Shown here in pieces: positions 1 through 9,750 of a stretch of 64,000 nucleotides of DNA. The position numbers and the translations under genes were made by a program. Location: the NCBI GenBank assembly GCA_044225555.1, contig JBGAIM010000022.1, positions 1 through 64,000 on the forward strand, read 5' to 3'. Position 1 is the stretch's first letter; each line of letters opens with the position of its first letter. Source of the stretch: JADLHS01 sp044225555 (lineage in GTDB: Bacteria; Verrucomicrobiota; Verrucomicrobiia; Limisphaerales; JADLHS01). The notes beneath the pieces were generated by a model that did no database searches, had not been told where the DNA came from, and worked only from the letters and a program-made list of their open reading frames with translations.

Positions 1-77
1 CCCCGCCCGTCGGCACGTACTGGGTCGGCTGGTATGATGGTATCGACGAGTCGCCATTGCTCGTTGCTCAGATCCAT
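1..77 (-). CDS. IS5-family-like transposase, N-terminal stub cut by the window edge
   Basis: Reading leftward from the ATG at 75-77, the translation begins MDLSNEQWRLVDTIIPAD and runs off the window in an open frame. The pattern LSxEQWxLV...IP is the usual start of IS5/IS4-group transposases (the DUF4096-type N-terminal domain). Only about 25 residues are visible, so family and integrity cannot be judged. A short inverted repeat, AGACT/AGTCT at 142-159, lies upstream and could mark the element's end, but this is weak. Confidence 0.55.
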   Translation of the reverse strand, partial: MDLSNEQWRLVDTIIPADPVRADGR

Positions 78-342
78 CCACCCACATTGTACGTTATCGA
101 TAAAAGTACAAGAACATATTTATGAGATGGCTTCTAGTAATAGACTGCAAAGCTAGTCTCACCATTTCTCCCAAGTAGGCCGGAGGAGACCAATCAACCA
201 AAAGGCGTACGCTGCGTTGGGGCAACCCAGTGACACCCGTTCGCACCAGATTTGTCCTGGTGATGTCGGATTTGAAACCAACTCCACACGGAAATGGCCT
301 CCCACCGGGGCGGGACGCCGTTGGTTGATTCCGGTTGACGAC
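78..342. other. Intergenic region between transposase stub and KDG kinase
   Basis: No convincing gene is visible. The stretch holds the upstream side of the transposase and the 3' side of the leftward kinase. Short open frames here run on as antisense of the kinase and have no recognisable protein features. Partly complementary CCAATCAACC (190-199) and GGTTGATT (near 322) segments could form a long-range hairpin, but no terminator with a T-run is evident. Confidence 0.4.
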
Positions 343-1425
343 TCAACGCTGGATGCGCGCCGAGCCGCCTTTGGCAAAGGCCTTCACCTGCTCCACCGTC
401 GCCATCGTCGTGTCGCCGGGGAACGTGGTGAGCAACGCGCCATGCGCCCAGCCAAGATTCACGGCTTGCTGTTCGGATTCGCCGGTGAGCAGGCCGTAGA
501 AAAAGCCGGCCGCATAACCATCGCCGCCGCCGACGCGGTCCACGACATCGAGTTCGCACATCGGGGATTGGTAGGTCTGGCCGTTGATCCACGCGACGGC
601 GCCCCACGTGTGGCGGTTGGTCGAATGCACTTCGCGCAGCGTGGTCGCGACGGCTTTGACGTTCGGGAATTTCTTCGTGGCCTTCTCGATGACCGCGTAG
701 AACGCGCTCGGGTCGAGCTTGGATTTGCTTTCCACGTCCTGGCCTTCGACGCCGAGGCCCTTCTGCAAGTCTTCCTCGTTGCCGACCAGCACGTCCACAT
801 TTTCAACGATACGAGCGAGAACCTTCACCGCCTTGTCCTGACCGCCCCAGATGTCCCAGAGCTTCTGGCGATAGTTCAAGTCGAAGGATGTGATCGCGCC
901 GGCCGCCTTCGCGGCTTTCATGGCTTCGATAATGACTTCGCCGGTGGTTTCGGACAGCGCGGCGAAGATGCCGCCGGAGTGAAACCATCGGACGCCGGCG
1001 CCGAAAATTTCCTTCCAGTTGAAGTCGCCGGGCTTGAGCTGGCCGGCGGCTTCGTTGCTGCGATTGTAGAAAACCACCGGCGCGCGCACGCCCTGGCCGC
1101 GATCGGAATAAACCGTCGCCATGTTCGGGCCGCGCACGCCGTCGTGTTTGAATTTTTTGTAGAACGGTTTCACGCCCATCGCGCGGACGCGTTCGGCGAT
1201 GAGATCGCCAATGGGATAATCCACCATCGCCGTCGCAATGCCGGTGTTGAGCCGGAAGCAATCGGACAGGTTGGCCGAGACGTTGAATTCGCCGCCGCTG
1301 ACGTGGATGTCGCAATGCGTCGCCTTGCGGAACGGGATGAGGCCGGGATCGAGGCGGTTGACGAGGGCGCCAAGAGACAGGAAGTCCAATGCGCCGGATT
1401 GGGGAATGTTCAGACCAGTACTCAT
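343..1425 (-). CDS. kdgK: PfkB-family sugar kinase, probable 2-dehydro-3-deoxygluconate kinase
   Basis: Predicted cytoplasmic kinase converting 2-keto-3-deoxygluconate to its 6-phosphate (KDPG), the last kinase step of hexuronate breakdown before KDPG aldolase. The 360-residue protein has the ribokinase-fold N-terminal substrate region (SGGEFNVSANLS near residue 45) and the PfkB anion-hole signature GGGDGYAAGF near residue 300, whose Asp is the catalytic base. Substrate assignment rests on the neighbours: a hexuronate transporter, UxaE and UxaC. It is last in a leftward run with 61 bp to the transporter gene. A general fructokinase or other PfkB sugar kinase is the alternative. The start follows family length; no strong Shine-Dalgarno is visible. 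Confidence 0.8.
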   Translation of the reverse strand: MSTGLNIPQSGALDFLSLGALVNRLDPGLIPFRKATHCDIHVSGGEFNVSANLSDCFRLNTGIATAMVDYPIGDLIAERVRAMGVKPFYKKFKHDGVRGPNMATVYSDRGQGVRAPVVFYNRSNEAAGQLKPGDFNWKEIFGAGVRWFHSGGIFAALSETTGEVIIEAMKAAKAAGAITSFDLNYRQKLWDIWGGQDKAVKVLARIVENVDVLVGNEEDLQKGLGVEGQDVESKSKLDPSAFYAVIEKATKKFPNVKAVATTLREVHSTNRHTWGAVAWINGQTYQSPMCELDVVDRVGGGDGYAAGFFYGLLTGESEQQAVNLGWAHGALLTTFPGDTTMATVEQVKAFAKGGSARIQR

Positions 1426-1486
1426 ATTTCAGTTCAATTGAGGAATCGGCATTAACGCAAAAATCAATTCAGTCGCCACCGGCCAT

Positions 1487-2941
1487 TCACAGGGCAATCT
1501 TCTTAAACTTCGGCACGAGGAGGTGCATGACCACCCAAGCCGCCAGGTATGCCAGTCCGCAGATCATAAACATGATGCCGTAGCCCACTTCGATCTTGCC
1601 CAGGTCTTTGAAGTGCTGGAGCAGGAGGCCGGCGGTGTAGGCGATGAGAATGCCGCCCACCGCGCCGGCCATGCCGCCGATGCCAGTGACCGAAGCGACC
1701 ACCTTCTTCGGAAACATGTCGGAAACCGTTGTGAAAATATTGGCGGACCAGGCCTGGTGCGCCGCGCAGGCGATGGCGATGGTGGCCACGGCGAGCCAGG
1801 TATTGATTGCACCGAGACGCGAGGCGAGCAGCACCGTGAGCGGGAACAGGGCATAGATGAACATCGATAACTTACGCGCCTTGTTGGCATCCATGCCGCC
1901 GTTGATAAAATGTTTCGGCAGCCAGCCGCCAAAGATCGAACCGACCGTGGAGACGGAATAAACGACCGCGACGGCGAACGGCCAGCTGATGACGCCGGGG
2001 ATGTCGGTGATGAAAGCCGGCAGATCACCCTTGAGGTTGGGATTCCCGGCGATAAATGCCCGGACCGGTTCGCCCGCCGCGCCAGAGTTGGCCGCGTATT
2101 CCTTGATCTTGCGCAGGTTTTCGCCCGCCAGGAAGGCCGGCAGCCAGAAGAGGAAGAACCACCAGATGGGATCGGTCATGAACTTGCCCATGAAGAACGC
2201 CCAGGTCTGCCGGAACGTGAGGAGTTTGAACCACGAGACTTTCGACTTCCCAACTTCGGTTTTCTCGGCGTCCTGTTCATCCACGTCACTGTGGATGAAC
2301 TCATATTCCGCTTGGGAAAGTTTGCCGCTCTGGAGTTTTGCCGCCGGCGTGCCGTACAGGGCATACCAGAATACGAGCCACAACAGGCCGACCAGGCCGG
2401 TGACAATAAAAGCCCACTCCCAGCCCCACGCCCGGGCGAGGTAAGGCACATAAAGCGGAGCGACGATGGAGCCGACGTTCGCACCTGAATTGTAAAGACC
2501 GGTGGCGAACGCCCGTTCCTTTTTTGGAAACCATTCGGCAATGGTCTTGTTGGCGGCGGGGAAGTTGCCCGCTTCGGTGATGCCCAACGCCGCCCGCCAG
2601 AATCCGAAACTCCAGGTGTGATGACCAAACGCATGGCCGATGGCGGCGACACTCCAGCCGATGAGCGACCAGGCATAACCTGATTTGGTCCCGACCTTGT
2701 CAATGATCTTGCCCGCCGCCAGCATGCCCAGCGCATAAGCGATCTGGAAACAGATGACGACCCGGGAATAGTTCAACTCCTGGACCTTGTCCTCACCGAA
2801 CACGCCCGCCGCCGTGAGCACGGGCTTGAGGAGACCGAGGACGTTGCGATCCAGGTAATTGATCGTCGTCGCGGCGAAGACCAGGGCACAGATCGTCCAC
2901 CGATGGCGCCCAATCGTTTCATTCACGGAAGCGAAGCTCAT
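1487..2941 (-). CDS. MFS transporter, probable hexuronate/anion:cation symporter (ExuT-like)
   Basis: Inner-membrane transporter of 484 residues in the major facilitator superfamily. The N-terminus contains TTINYLDRNVLG, the motif typical of the anion:cation symporter family that includes ExuT/GudP, and hydrophobic segments consistent with 12 helices follow. A larger than usual central insertion with charged and Gly-rich stretches lies around residues 215-320. It sits between UxaE and the KDG kinase on the same strand, so galacturonate/glucuronate uptake is the likely role. This is an inference from context; other sugar acids are possible. Confidence 0.8.
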   Translation of the reverse strand: MSFASVNETIGRHRWTICALVFAATTINYLDRNVLGLLKPVLTAAGVFGEDKVQELNYSRVVICFQIAYALGMLAAGKIIDKVGTKSGYAWSLIGWSVAAIGHAFGHHTWSFGFWRAALGITEAGNFPAANKTIAEWFPKKERAFATGLYNSGANVGSIVAPLYVPYLARAWGWEWAFIVTGLVGLLWLVFWYALYGTPAAKLQSGKLSQAEYEFIHSDVDEQDAEKTEVGKSKVSWFKLLTFRQTWAFFMGKFMTDPIWWFFLFWLPAFLAGENLRKIKEYAANSGAAGEPVRAFIAGNPNLKGDLPAFITDIPGVISWPFAVAVVYSVSTVGSIFGGWLPKHFINGGMDANKARKLSMFIYALFPLTVLLASRLGAINTWLAVATIAIACAAHQAWSANIFTTVSDMFPKKVVASVTGIGGMAGAVGGILIAYTAGLLLQHFKDLGKIEVGYGIMFMICGLAYLAAWVVMHLLVPKFKKIAL

Positions 2942-3045
2942 GGCGATAAAAGCCGGGTGCAGGTGAATCGGCGGTACTTGGTCATGGCGATGGATTATTT
3001 AGATTCTCAAACCAGCCACAAGGCAAACTTCGCAGCCGGGAATGA

Positions 3046-4308
3046 TCAACTGAGAAATACGGCCTTGATGTGGCGGTCGAACAAGTTGCCGGTCACGTTG
3101 CGCGCCACGGCGGATTCGCACTGCTCCAGCAGGTTCAAGTAACGCGTTCCCATTTTGGCCGCAACCTTGTAGCCGACGTGCAGCAACTGGCGGACATGCG
3201 GATTGAATTCCTTGCACTTGGGATCGTGCCGCAACGCAGCGCACATTTGTGCTGAACTCCAGCCGTTCACCGTAGTGGCCGGCGGCAGCTTGGTGCGATC
3301 AATATCAATCACCGTGGCGTAAGGTGCGCAGAGCTCCTCGCAATGCGCGAGCGCCTCGGCGTAAATCTCCTTGGCGAGCACGAGCCCCTCACCGCCCGCT
3401 TCGGCGAGGCCGATGATTTCTTCCAGCCACGTCGTGCCGGCGGTTTTCAGATGCACCCCCGCCCCGCTCTTCTGCAAGGTGCGCCGGATGGCCGGATAGA
3501 TGGAAAACTTGTCACTGCCGGAATGCACGCTGAGTTTGAGGTTGTCGGGCAGGCCGTATTTCTTGACGGCAAAGGCGATGACGCAGATATCGTCAGAGAA
3601 CTCGCGCTCGAATTGCACCGCGTCGCCGACATAATCCACGCCCTTGTTAAAGCGACCTGTGAATTTGGGCGCAATGGTCTGGATGGGAATTTTCTCGTCC
3701 GCAATGGCAGCGAGAATGACGAGCAACTCCGGTGGGGTCTGGGGCGAATCGGTTTCGTCCATCGAAACCTCGGGAATGAAACCAGTGCCGCCCTTCTTCT
3801 CCGCGAGGTAGCGATAGACCTTGCCGGCCTCCTGCACGGCGAGCAGGAACTTGCCGGCGACGCGTTCAACGTCGGCGCGCGTAATTTGAAAGGGGCGCTC
3901 AATTCCGGCGATCTCGATCCTGCCGATGAGTTCCGGGTGACGATCCACAAACGCCTTGATGGCTGCCGCGTCCGCCGGCTTGCCGATGAAGTCGGCGACA
4001 TCAATGGTGAAAAAATCCGAGTGCGCGAGAAAGCGATCCACGGTCTTGAGCCCGATGTGATCCGCGTCCACGTGGTAGGGCTTCTGCCAGCCCAGCGCTT
4101 TGACCGCCGCATCCGCCGCGGCGCGCACACTGGCCGGCTCGCTGCCGACGATCAAGTGTTCGCGGTTGGACTTGTTCCAGACCGGCACGACCTCGACTCC
4201 GCGTTCCGCGGCCATCAGGCAGGCGCGCAACTGGGCTTCGGCCTGGTGCGCGAAACGATCCCCTACTCCGAGCGAGAATTTACTGAGTTTCAATGCGTTT
4301 TGATTCAT
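3046..4308 (-). CDS. uxaE: Tagaturonate/fructuronate epimerase
   Basis: The 420-residue protein resembles the UxaE family (first described in Thermotoga), which epimerises tagaturonate to fructuronate. This lets galacturonate enter the glucuronate branch without altronate chemistry. Characteristic segments are SLGVGDRFAHQ at the N-terminus, HVDADHIGLKTVDRF near residue 80 and SVHSGSDKFSIYP near residue 255. The length matches the family. It is divergent from uxaC across a 284-bp gap that likely holds both promoters, and it heads the leftward run uxaE-transporter-kinase. No frameshift or missing region is seen. Confidence 0.85.
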   Translation of the reverse strand: MNQNALKLSKFSLGVGDRFAHQAEAQLRACLMAAERGVEVVPVWNKSNREHLIVGSEPASVRAAADAAVKALGWQKPYHVDADHIGLKTVDRFLAHSDFFTIDVADFIGKPADAAAIKAFVDRHPELIGRIEIAGIERPFQITRADVERVAGKFLLAVQEAGKVYRYLAEKKGGTGFIPEVSMDETDSPQTPPELLVILAAIADEKIPIQTIAPKFTGRFNKGVDYVGDAVQFEREFSDDICVIAFAVKKYGLPDNLKLSVHSGSDKFSIYPAIRRTLQKSGAGVHLKTAGTTWLEEIIGLAEAGGEGLVLAKEIYAEALAHCEELCAPYATVIDIDRTKLPPATTVNGWSSAQMCAALRHDPKCKEFNPHVRQLLHVGYKVAAKMGTRYLNLLEQCESAVARNVTGNLFDRHIKAVFLS

Positions 4309-4592
4309 TGGCTTGGCGGTTCAGTGTAGCAAACGCCTCGCAATTGCGGCCATGATTTTCTGCAAACCCGCTTGAAATTTATGTCCCATTGCGCCTCGCC
4401 CAAAAAGGTGAGGCCGGGTGCAGATAATTCAATCAATCCTGCAAAAAGTCCCGATGCCACGACGGTCACCAGCGCCTAAACTAAATTGCAGCGCACCCAA
4501 TGGCTTGGCGGACTGGTGTCGAACATTGGTTCGGCTTGAGTCCTGCCGGCCGGGTCGGGTACGCTGGAAACATCAGCAGCAATGGTACGACC

Positions 4593-6044
4593 ATGAAATT
4601 CATCCACGAAGATTTTCTGCTCCAGACGAAAACCGCCCGGCGGCTCTATCATCACTTCGCCGAAGCGCAACCCATCCTGGATTACCACAATCACCTGCCA
4701 CCGCGCGACATCGCCGAGAACCGTCGCTTCCGAAACCTGTTTGAGATCTGGCTCGAGGGCGACCACTACAAGTGGCGCGCGATGCGGTCGAATGGCGTGG
4801 CCGAAAAATTCTGCACCGGCGAGGCCGAGCCCTTCGCCAAATTCCAGGCGTGGGCGGCCACCGTGCCGCACACGTTGCGCAATCCGCTCTATCACTGGAC
4901 GCATCTGGAGTTGAAGCGTTACTTCGGCATTGATCAGTTGCTCGATGAATCCACCGCCGCGCGCATCTGGAATCAGGCCAACGAGCAACTGGCCACGCCA
5001 GCCTTCTCCACCCAGGGCATTCTCCAGAAGTTCAACGTCAGCGCGCTCTGCACCACGGATGATCCCACGGATGATTTGCGCTATCACGAATCACTCGCCG
5101 CATCGCCCTGCGCCACCAAGGTGCATCCCGCTTATCGGCCCGACAAAGCGCTGGCCGTCCATCAACCCGAAGCCTTCAACGCGTGGGTGGACAAACTGGA
5201 AGTGGCCAGCAACGTGGACATCAACAATCTCACCAGCTTCCTCAAGGCGCTCAAACTGCGGCACACGTTTTTCCACGAACGCGGCTGCCGGCTGTCCGAT
5301 CACGGACTGAACCATTGCTCCGCCGAGTTTTGCTCGGAGAAAGTTGCCGCCGCCATCTTTGCCAAGGCCCGCAAGGGCAAGCCAGTTTCGCCACTGGAAC
5401 ACGCGCAGTTCTCCGCTTTCTTGATGGTATACTTCGGTCACTTGGATGCCGAGCGCGGCTGGGTGAAGCAACTGCATCTCGGCGCGCTGCGTAATAACAA
5501 CACGCGCCTGCTCAAACAGCTGGGCCCGGACACCGGCTTTGATTCCATCGGCGATTTCCCGCAGGCCCAAGCGCTCGCAGCGTACCTCGACCGGCTAGAT
5601 CAGGACAATGCTCTACCCAAAACGATCATCTACAATCTGAACCCGGCGGACAATTATGCCTTTGCGACGATGATTGGGAACTTCCAGGACGGCACCATTG
5701 CTGGAAAAATCCAACTCGGGTCCGGCTGGTGGTTCCTGGATCAGAAAGAAGGCATGGAATGGCAGATGAACACGTTGTCCAATCTGGGACTGCTCTCGCG
5801 TTTCGTCGGCATGGTCACCGACTCGCGTTCGTTCATGAGCTATCCCCGCCACGAATATTTCCGACGCGTGCTTTGCAACCTCATCGGCCGTGACGTGGAT
5901 AACCGCGAACTACCCAATGACGAAGCCTTGCTCGGCACCATGATCCGGAACATCTGTTACGGAAATGCGAAAGCCTACCTCGGGCTCCCGGATATGTTAT
6001 CCGCCAAAAAATCCGCGCGCAAAGCCGCCATCCCGGGCAATTGA
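4593..6044 (+). CDS. uxaC: Glucuronate (galacturonate) isomerase
   Basis: Cytoplasmic isomerase converting D-glucuronate to fructuronate and D-galacturonate to tagaturonate. The 483-residue protein carries the metal-site motif DYHNHLPPRDIAENRRF near residue 30, the family signature WLEGDHYKWRAMRSNGV, and RNPLYHWTHLEL. I start at the ATG at 4593 (MKFIHEDFLL), because the ATG 93 bp upstream adds a non-conserved leader. The gap to uxaE contains a short palindrome CGAACATTGGTTCG at 4520-4533 that could be an operator. The adjacent XylR-type regulator gene is convergent and ends 14 bp past the uxaC stop. Confidence 0.92.
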   Translation: MKFIHEDFLLQTKTARRLYHHFAEAQPILDYHNHLPPRDIAENRRFRNLFEIWLEGDHYKWRAMRSNGVAEKFCTGEAEPFAKFQAWAATVPHTLRNPLYHWTHLELKRYFGIDQLLDESTAARIWNQANEQLATPAFSTQGILQKFNVSALCTTDDPTDDLRYHESLAASPCATKVHPAYRPDKALAVHQPEAFNAWVDKLEVASNVDINNLTSFLKALKLRHTFFHERGCRLSDHGLNHCSAEFCSEKVAAAIFAKARKGKPVSPLEHAQFSAFLMVYFGHLDAERGWVKQLHLGALRNNNTRLLKQLGPDTGFDSIGDFPQAQALAAYLDRLDQDNALPKTIIYNLNPADNYAFATMIGNFQDGTIAGKIQLGSGWWFLDQKEGMEWQMNTLSNLGLLSRFVGMVTDSRSFMSYPRHEYFRRVLCNLIGRDVDNRELPNDEALLGTMIRNICYGNAKAYLGLPDMLSAKKSARKAAIPGN

Positions 6045-6058
6045 ACGGCGGGGCGGCG

Positions 6059-7204
6059 TCAGTGCACGAACCCCAGCCGGAATTGCTTGGGCGACATGCC
6101 GGTGGCCTGCTTGAACGCGACACAGAAACTGTTAGCGCTTTGGTAACCGCACATCGTCGCAATTACCTCCACCTTGTGTTCCGCCTCGGTGAGCAGGCGT
6201 TTGGCGCGCTCGATGCGGATGCGTTGCAACTCCTGACCGGGCGTTCGGCCCACTGCTTCCAAGAATGCCTTGTGCAAACCGCGTCGTGACATGGCGGCCA
6301 CTCCGACCAGGTCCTTGACGCTGATCGGCTCGCTGGCGTGTTCCCAGATGAACCGGAGACTGTTGGCCACGCCCTTGTGATTCACCGCCAGGAGATCGCT
6401 GCTCTTGCGCGTGACAATGCTGGCGGCGGGAACCCGCAGCGCAGTTTTGGGCGCAGGCCTGCCGTTCATCAACTCGTCGAGCAAGGCCGCCCCGCGATAA
6501 CCGAGTGTTTCGAGATTGGTGTCCACGCTGGAAATCGGCGTGTGCATGGCATCGGGCGCCAGCAGATAATTTTCCGCCCCCACGATGGCCACTTGCTCGG
6601 GCACGGCCAATTCGGCGCTTTCGCAGGAGTCCAGCACATCCAGCGCCTGCTCGTCATTGGCCGCGAAGACGCCCAGCGGCTTGGGTAGTTGTTTCAACTG
6701 CGCCGTGAGCCAGCGGCGCTTGCTCCGCCATTGCTCGCGGCCCAGCCGGTACTCCGGCGCGCGATACCACGGCAGCCAGACACATTCGTGCCCGGTCCGT
6801 TTCAGTGCCTCCACGAAACCCTGGCCGCGCTCGGCATAGGACCAGTTGTCGGCGTCGCTGTAGTAGGCGAAGTGGCTGAAACCGCGCGAAAGGAAATGTT
6901 CCGCCACCAATTCGGCCGCGTGGGCGTGATCTTCGAGGACGCGAGGAAATTTGAGATGTTGCCGGCGGAAACTGAAATCCACGGTCGGCTTTTTCACGTG
7001 TTTGACGAACTCGGCCAGGTCATCGCCTTCGCCCAGCCACGCCAGAATGCCGTCACCGTCCCAGCCCCAGGGGATGACTTTTTCGCGCGCGAAGTTGGCG
7101 GAGAGATGCCAGCCGTGTTCCTGCGCGTACTTCTCGATGCCGCGATGCAGCCGGTAATCATACCAGCCCAAGGCGATCAGCACTCGTTTCTGGTGGCGTG
7201 CCAT
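6059..7204 (-). CDS. XylR-type AraC-family transcriptional regulator with sugar-binding domain
   Basis: Predicted DNA-binding regulator of the adjacent pectin/hexuronate genes. Residues 1-265 form a LacI-type periplasmic-binding-like sensor (RVLIALGWYDYRLHRGIEKY, then VFAANDEQALDVLDSC and VAIVGAENY). Residues about 275-381 form an AraC helix-turn-helix pair (LVGVAAMSRRGLHKAF ... VATMCGYQSANSFCVAFKQ ... GMSPKQFR). The same order occurs in E. coli XylR. I choose the ATG at 7204 (MARHQKRVLIAL, 381 aa), which matches the family length; ATGs at 7354 and further upstream would add a non-homologous leader. The gene is convergent with uxaC and divergent from the secreted protein at 7573. Confidence 0.85.
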   Translation of the reverse strand: MARHQKRVLIALGWYDYRLHRGIEKYAQEHGWHLSANFAREKVIPWGWDGDGILAWLGEGDDLAEFVKHVKKPTVDFSFRRQHLKFPRVLEDHAHAAELVAEHFLSRGFSHFAYYSDADNWSYAERGQGFVEALKRTGHECVWLPWYRAPEYRLGREQWRSKRRWLTAQLKQLPKPLGVFAANDEQALDVLDSCESAELAVPEQVAIVGAENYLLAPDAMHTPISSVDTNLETLGYRGAALLDELMNGRPAPKTALRVPAASIVTRKSSDLLAVNHKGVANSLRFIWEHASEPISVKDLVGVAAMSRRGLHKAFLEAVGRTPGQELQRIRIERAKRLLTEAEHKVEVIATMCGYQSANSFCVAFKQATGMSPKQFRLGFVH

Positions 7205-7572
7205 GGCTTGTCGGCTCAAGCTGAAGCGGGCGCGGCTTACTTTCAACCCAATTTCTTCGTCGGGCGGTGGCCACGGCGTCCGTTTCGCTCCCAAAAGATG
7301 GACCAGGCCCGGCCATTCGTGTTCAGCGAATGCGGACACGTCGTCAAAAGACATTACAACGTGCGCCAGCCGCCGGTTCGGCGCGGCATCAACGCGGTGC
7401 GCATATTTCAAACAGGTTTGCAACATCTGGGGGCTGTGGCCCGCGCAACCGGGTGTTAGGGTGCGGGTGAACCAAACCTTGTTGCTGAGGGCGCACGTTG
7501 TCTTTGGTTGGCGGCCGTACCGACGGTGCCGGATGAATTGCTCCCTCAATTGAACGCCAGTAGCACGCTCCT
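7205..7572. other. Divergent intergenic region upstream of the regulator and a secreted protein
   Basis: About 370 bp without a supported gene. The open frames continuing through it are extensions of the regulator or shadows. It should hold promoters for both flanking genes, but I cannot identify convincing -35/-10 pairs or an operator by eye. Confidence 0.4.
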
Positions 7573-9717
7573 ATGAAGAATACTCGCTTGATCCTCATCG
7601 GCCTGAGCACCGCCTTGATCTGCCATTGCGCCCACGCCACCGTGATTCGCGTGAGCCAGTTGGTCGGGCTCAGCACCGGAGTCCTTGGCACGGATGCCTC
7701 CACAGGCACGACGGAAGGCTGGGGCAATACCACCACCCAGGTGACGCTGACAAATGGCAGCGGCAGTCTGGACGGTACCGCACTGGGCCTGGTGGTTTCC
7801 GCCGGAGATCGCGCCTTTACGAGCGCCACCTCGGCGCTCAATGTGCGGAATCAATTTGCCACCGGCCAGTACCCGACCGCCACCACTGACACCAACCTCT
7901 ACTACTCGTTTCTTTACCGCTTTCGCAATGCGGCGGATGTTTCCACCGATGGCGAGATCATCGTCCGATTGAACACTCAAAACAGCGGGACCGGGAGCGC
8001 CCAACATTGGGATTTGATCGCAAAGAATGTCGGCGGCCAGATTCAACTCGGCATTTTCAAACCCGGCGCCGCCCAGACGAACTTCGCAACCACCAACATC
8101 AACGTCGGCCAAACCATTTTTATCGTGGTGCGACAGCAGATGGTGCCGGGCACGGCCAATGACACCAACTCCCTCTGGATCAACCCGCCGCCCAGCGCGT
8201 TCGGCGCGGACGAGGCGAACATCCCGCCGCCCAGCGCGATGACCGCCGACGGTGCGGAATCCGCCGGCTCCGGCCCCGGTCGAATGGTTTTCGTCGCCGG
8301 ATCGAATTCTGAATTCGACGAATTGCGCATCGCCACGACTTGGGCGGAGGCGACTCCGGCTTTCGGCTCGTGCGTGGGCGCGGGCATTGAACAACAACCG
8401 GTTCCCGTGACGCAAAGTGCGGAACTCTCTGCGACCTTCAGCATCAAGCCCCTTGGGACTGCCACTTCCCCGAGCATCCAGTGGCAACGGAGCACCAATT
8501 CCGGAAGCTCGTGGAACAACATTGCCGGTGCGAACGCGGAAACCTACCGGACGCCGAACTTGTCGCTCACCGAGAGCGGCACCCAGTATCGCGCGATTGT
8601 CAGCGTGGCCTGCAACAATTCCTCAGTCACCTCGGCCCCGGCTGCGGTAACCCTGACGGCCCCCGTCGCCACCCCTGCGGGCGTCGTCATGGACGACACC
8701 TTCACCGATCCGGACCTTGGCTATGACGACCGCAGCAACCTCCCCCTGACCAGCACCAACTCCGTCTGGTTCACGGGCGCGTCGCCTCAAAGTCTCGTGG
8801 CCTACCAGCAAAACGGCAACCTGGTTGGCACAACCGTCGCGGGTGTTTCCAGCTTGTGGCTGGGTTACTTTGTGGAAACCAATCAACCGCCGGTTCACCT
8901 GGCGGTCGGTCGCACTCTCCTGGTGCGGCTGCCTTTCATTGCGAACTCCTACAGCCTGCACACCAACAACAGCGGCTTGCGCCTCGGCCTGTTCGATTAC
9001 GCGGACGGCGGCACACGCGTCACCGCCGACGGGGCCACCGCCGGTGGCAGCACGGGCAACGGCATTGGCGTCCGGGGCTACATGCTCAATCTGGATTTTG
9101 GCCCAACCTTCAGCGTGAATTCTCCTTTGCAACTCCTCGTTCGGAGTTCCCTCGCCGATAATAATCTCATGGGGTCGTCCAGTCTGTACGAGTCCTTGGG
9201 AAGCGGACCAGCCGGGGGCGGCTACTCCAATTCACCTGCGTTCCAAGCCGGCCAGCAGTACACCTTGGAGTTCAGCGTCGCGCGGATCGCCGTCAACGCC
9301 GTTACCATCACGACCCGCATCTCGGGCGGCACGCTGGACCTCGTCCACTCCGTCACGGAAACCAACTTTGCCTACCATCGTTTTGACGCCTTCGCCATCC
9401 GGCCCAACTCGGCCGAGACCACGGCCGACAACTTCACCTTCCCTGAATTCAAAGTGGACGTGTTACAGGGCTCGGTGGCGGTGGCGCCGTTCAGCATCAC
9501 CGGCGTCCAGTCACTCGCCACGGATTCCATCAAGTTGACTTGGGCCTCCGAGAGCGGAGCGAGCTACCAAGTCCTTTCAGCCCCCTCGCTTACCTCGTCC
9601 ACTTGGACCACGAACGCAACGGTGCTGGCCACCGGGAGTTCAACCTCCTACACCAATTCGCCAACAACCGGCGCGGAACTTTACTACCGCGTAGTCGGTC
9701 TGCCCTACACGCCGTAG
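7573..9717 (+). CDS. Large secreted protein with Ig-like segment and FYR-like tail
   Basis: A 714-residue exported protein of unknown function. Residues 1-22 (MKNTRLILIGLSTALICHC...) are a signal peptide. The rest is Ser/Thr/Asn/Gly-rich beta-type sequence. Around residues 275-370 there is an immunoglobulin-like segment (SPSIQWQRSTNSGSSWNNI ... YRTPNLSLTESGTQYRAIV) of the kind frequent in verrucomicrobial surface proteins. Regions on either side (about 45-260 and 375-620) look like two lectin-like jelly rolls. The C-terminus GASYQVLSAPSL...YYRVVGLPYTP belongs to the recurrent short tail module seen throughout the window. A hairpin terminator follows. A role in substrate binding at the surface is possible but unproven. 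Confidence 0.75.
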   Translation: MKNTRLILIGLSTALICHCAHATVIRVSQLVGLSTGVLGTDASTGTTEGWGNTTTQVTLTNGSGSLDGTALGLVVSAGDRAFTSATSALNVRNQFATGQYPTATTDTNLYYSFLYRFRNAADVSTDGEIIVRLNTQNSGTGSAQHWDLIAKNVGGQIQLGIFKPGAAQTNFATTNINVGQTIFIVVRQQMVPGTANDTNSLWINPPPSAFGADEANIPPPSAMTADGAESAGSGPGRMVFVAGSNSEFDELRIATTWAEATPAFGSCVGAGIEQQPVPVTQSAELSATFSIKPLGTATSPSIQWQRSTNSGSSWNNIAGANAETYRTPNLSLTESGTQYRAIVSVACNNSSVTSAPAAVTLTAPVATPAGVVMDDTFTDPDLGYDDRSNLPLTSTNSVWFTGASPQSLVAYQQNGNLVGTTVAGVSSLWLGYFVETNQPPVHLAVGRTLLVRLPFIANSYSLHTNNSGLRLGLFDYADGGTRVTADGATAGGSTGNGIGVRGYMLNLDFGPTFSVNSPLQLLVRSSLADNNLMGSSSLYESLGSGPAGGGYSNSPAFQAGQQYTLEFSVARIAVNAVTITTRISGGTLDLVHSVTETNFAYHRFDAFAIRPNSAETTADNFTFPEFKVDVLQGSVAVAPFSITGVQSLATDSIKLTWASESGASYQVLSAPSLTSSTWTTNATVLATGSSTSYTNSPTTGAELYYRVVGLPYTP

Positions 9718-9750
9718 GCAGTCAGGCTTGGAGTTGGTGCTGTTCCAGGG

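Noticed and set aside
217..1455. 412-residue plus-strand reading frame opposite the KDG kinase
   Set aside because: Exact antisense of a well-supported gene; composition is Ala/Arg/Val-rich with no domain.
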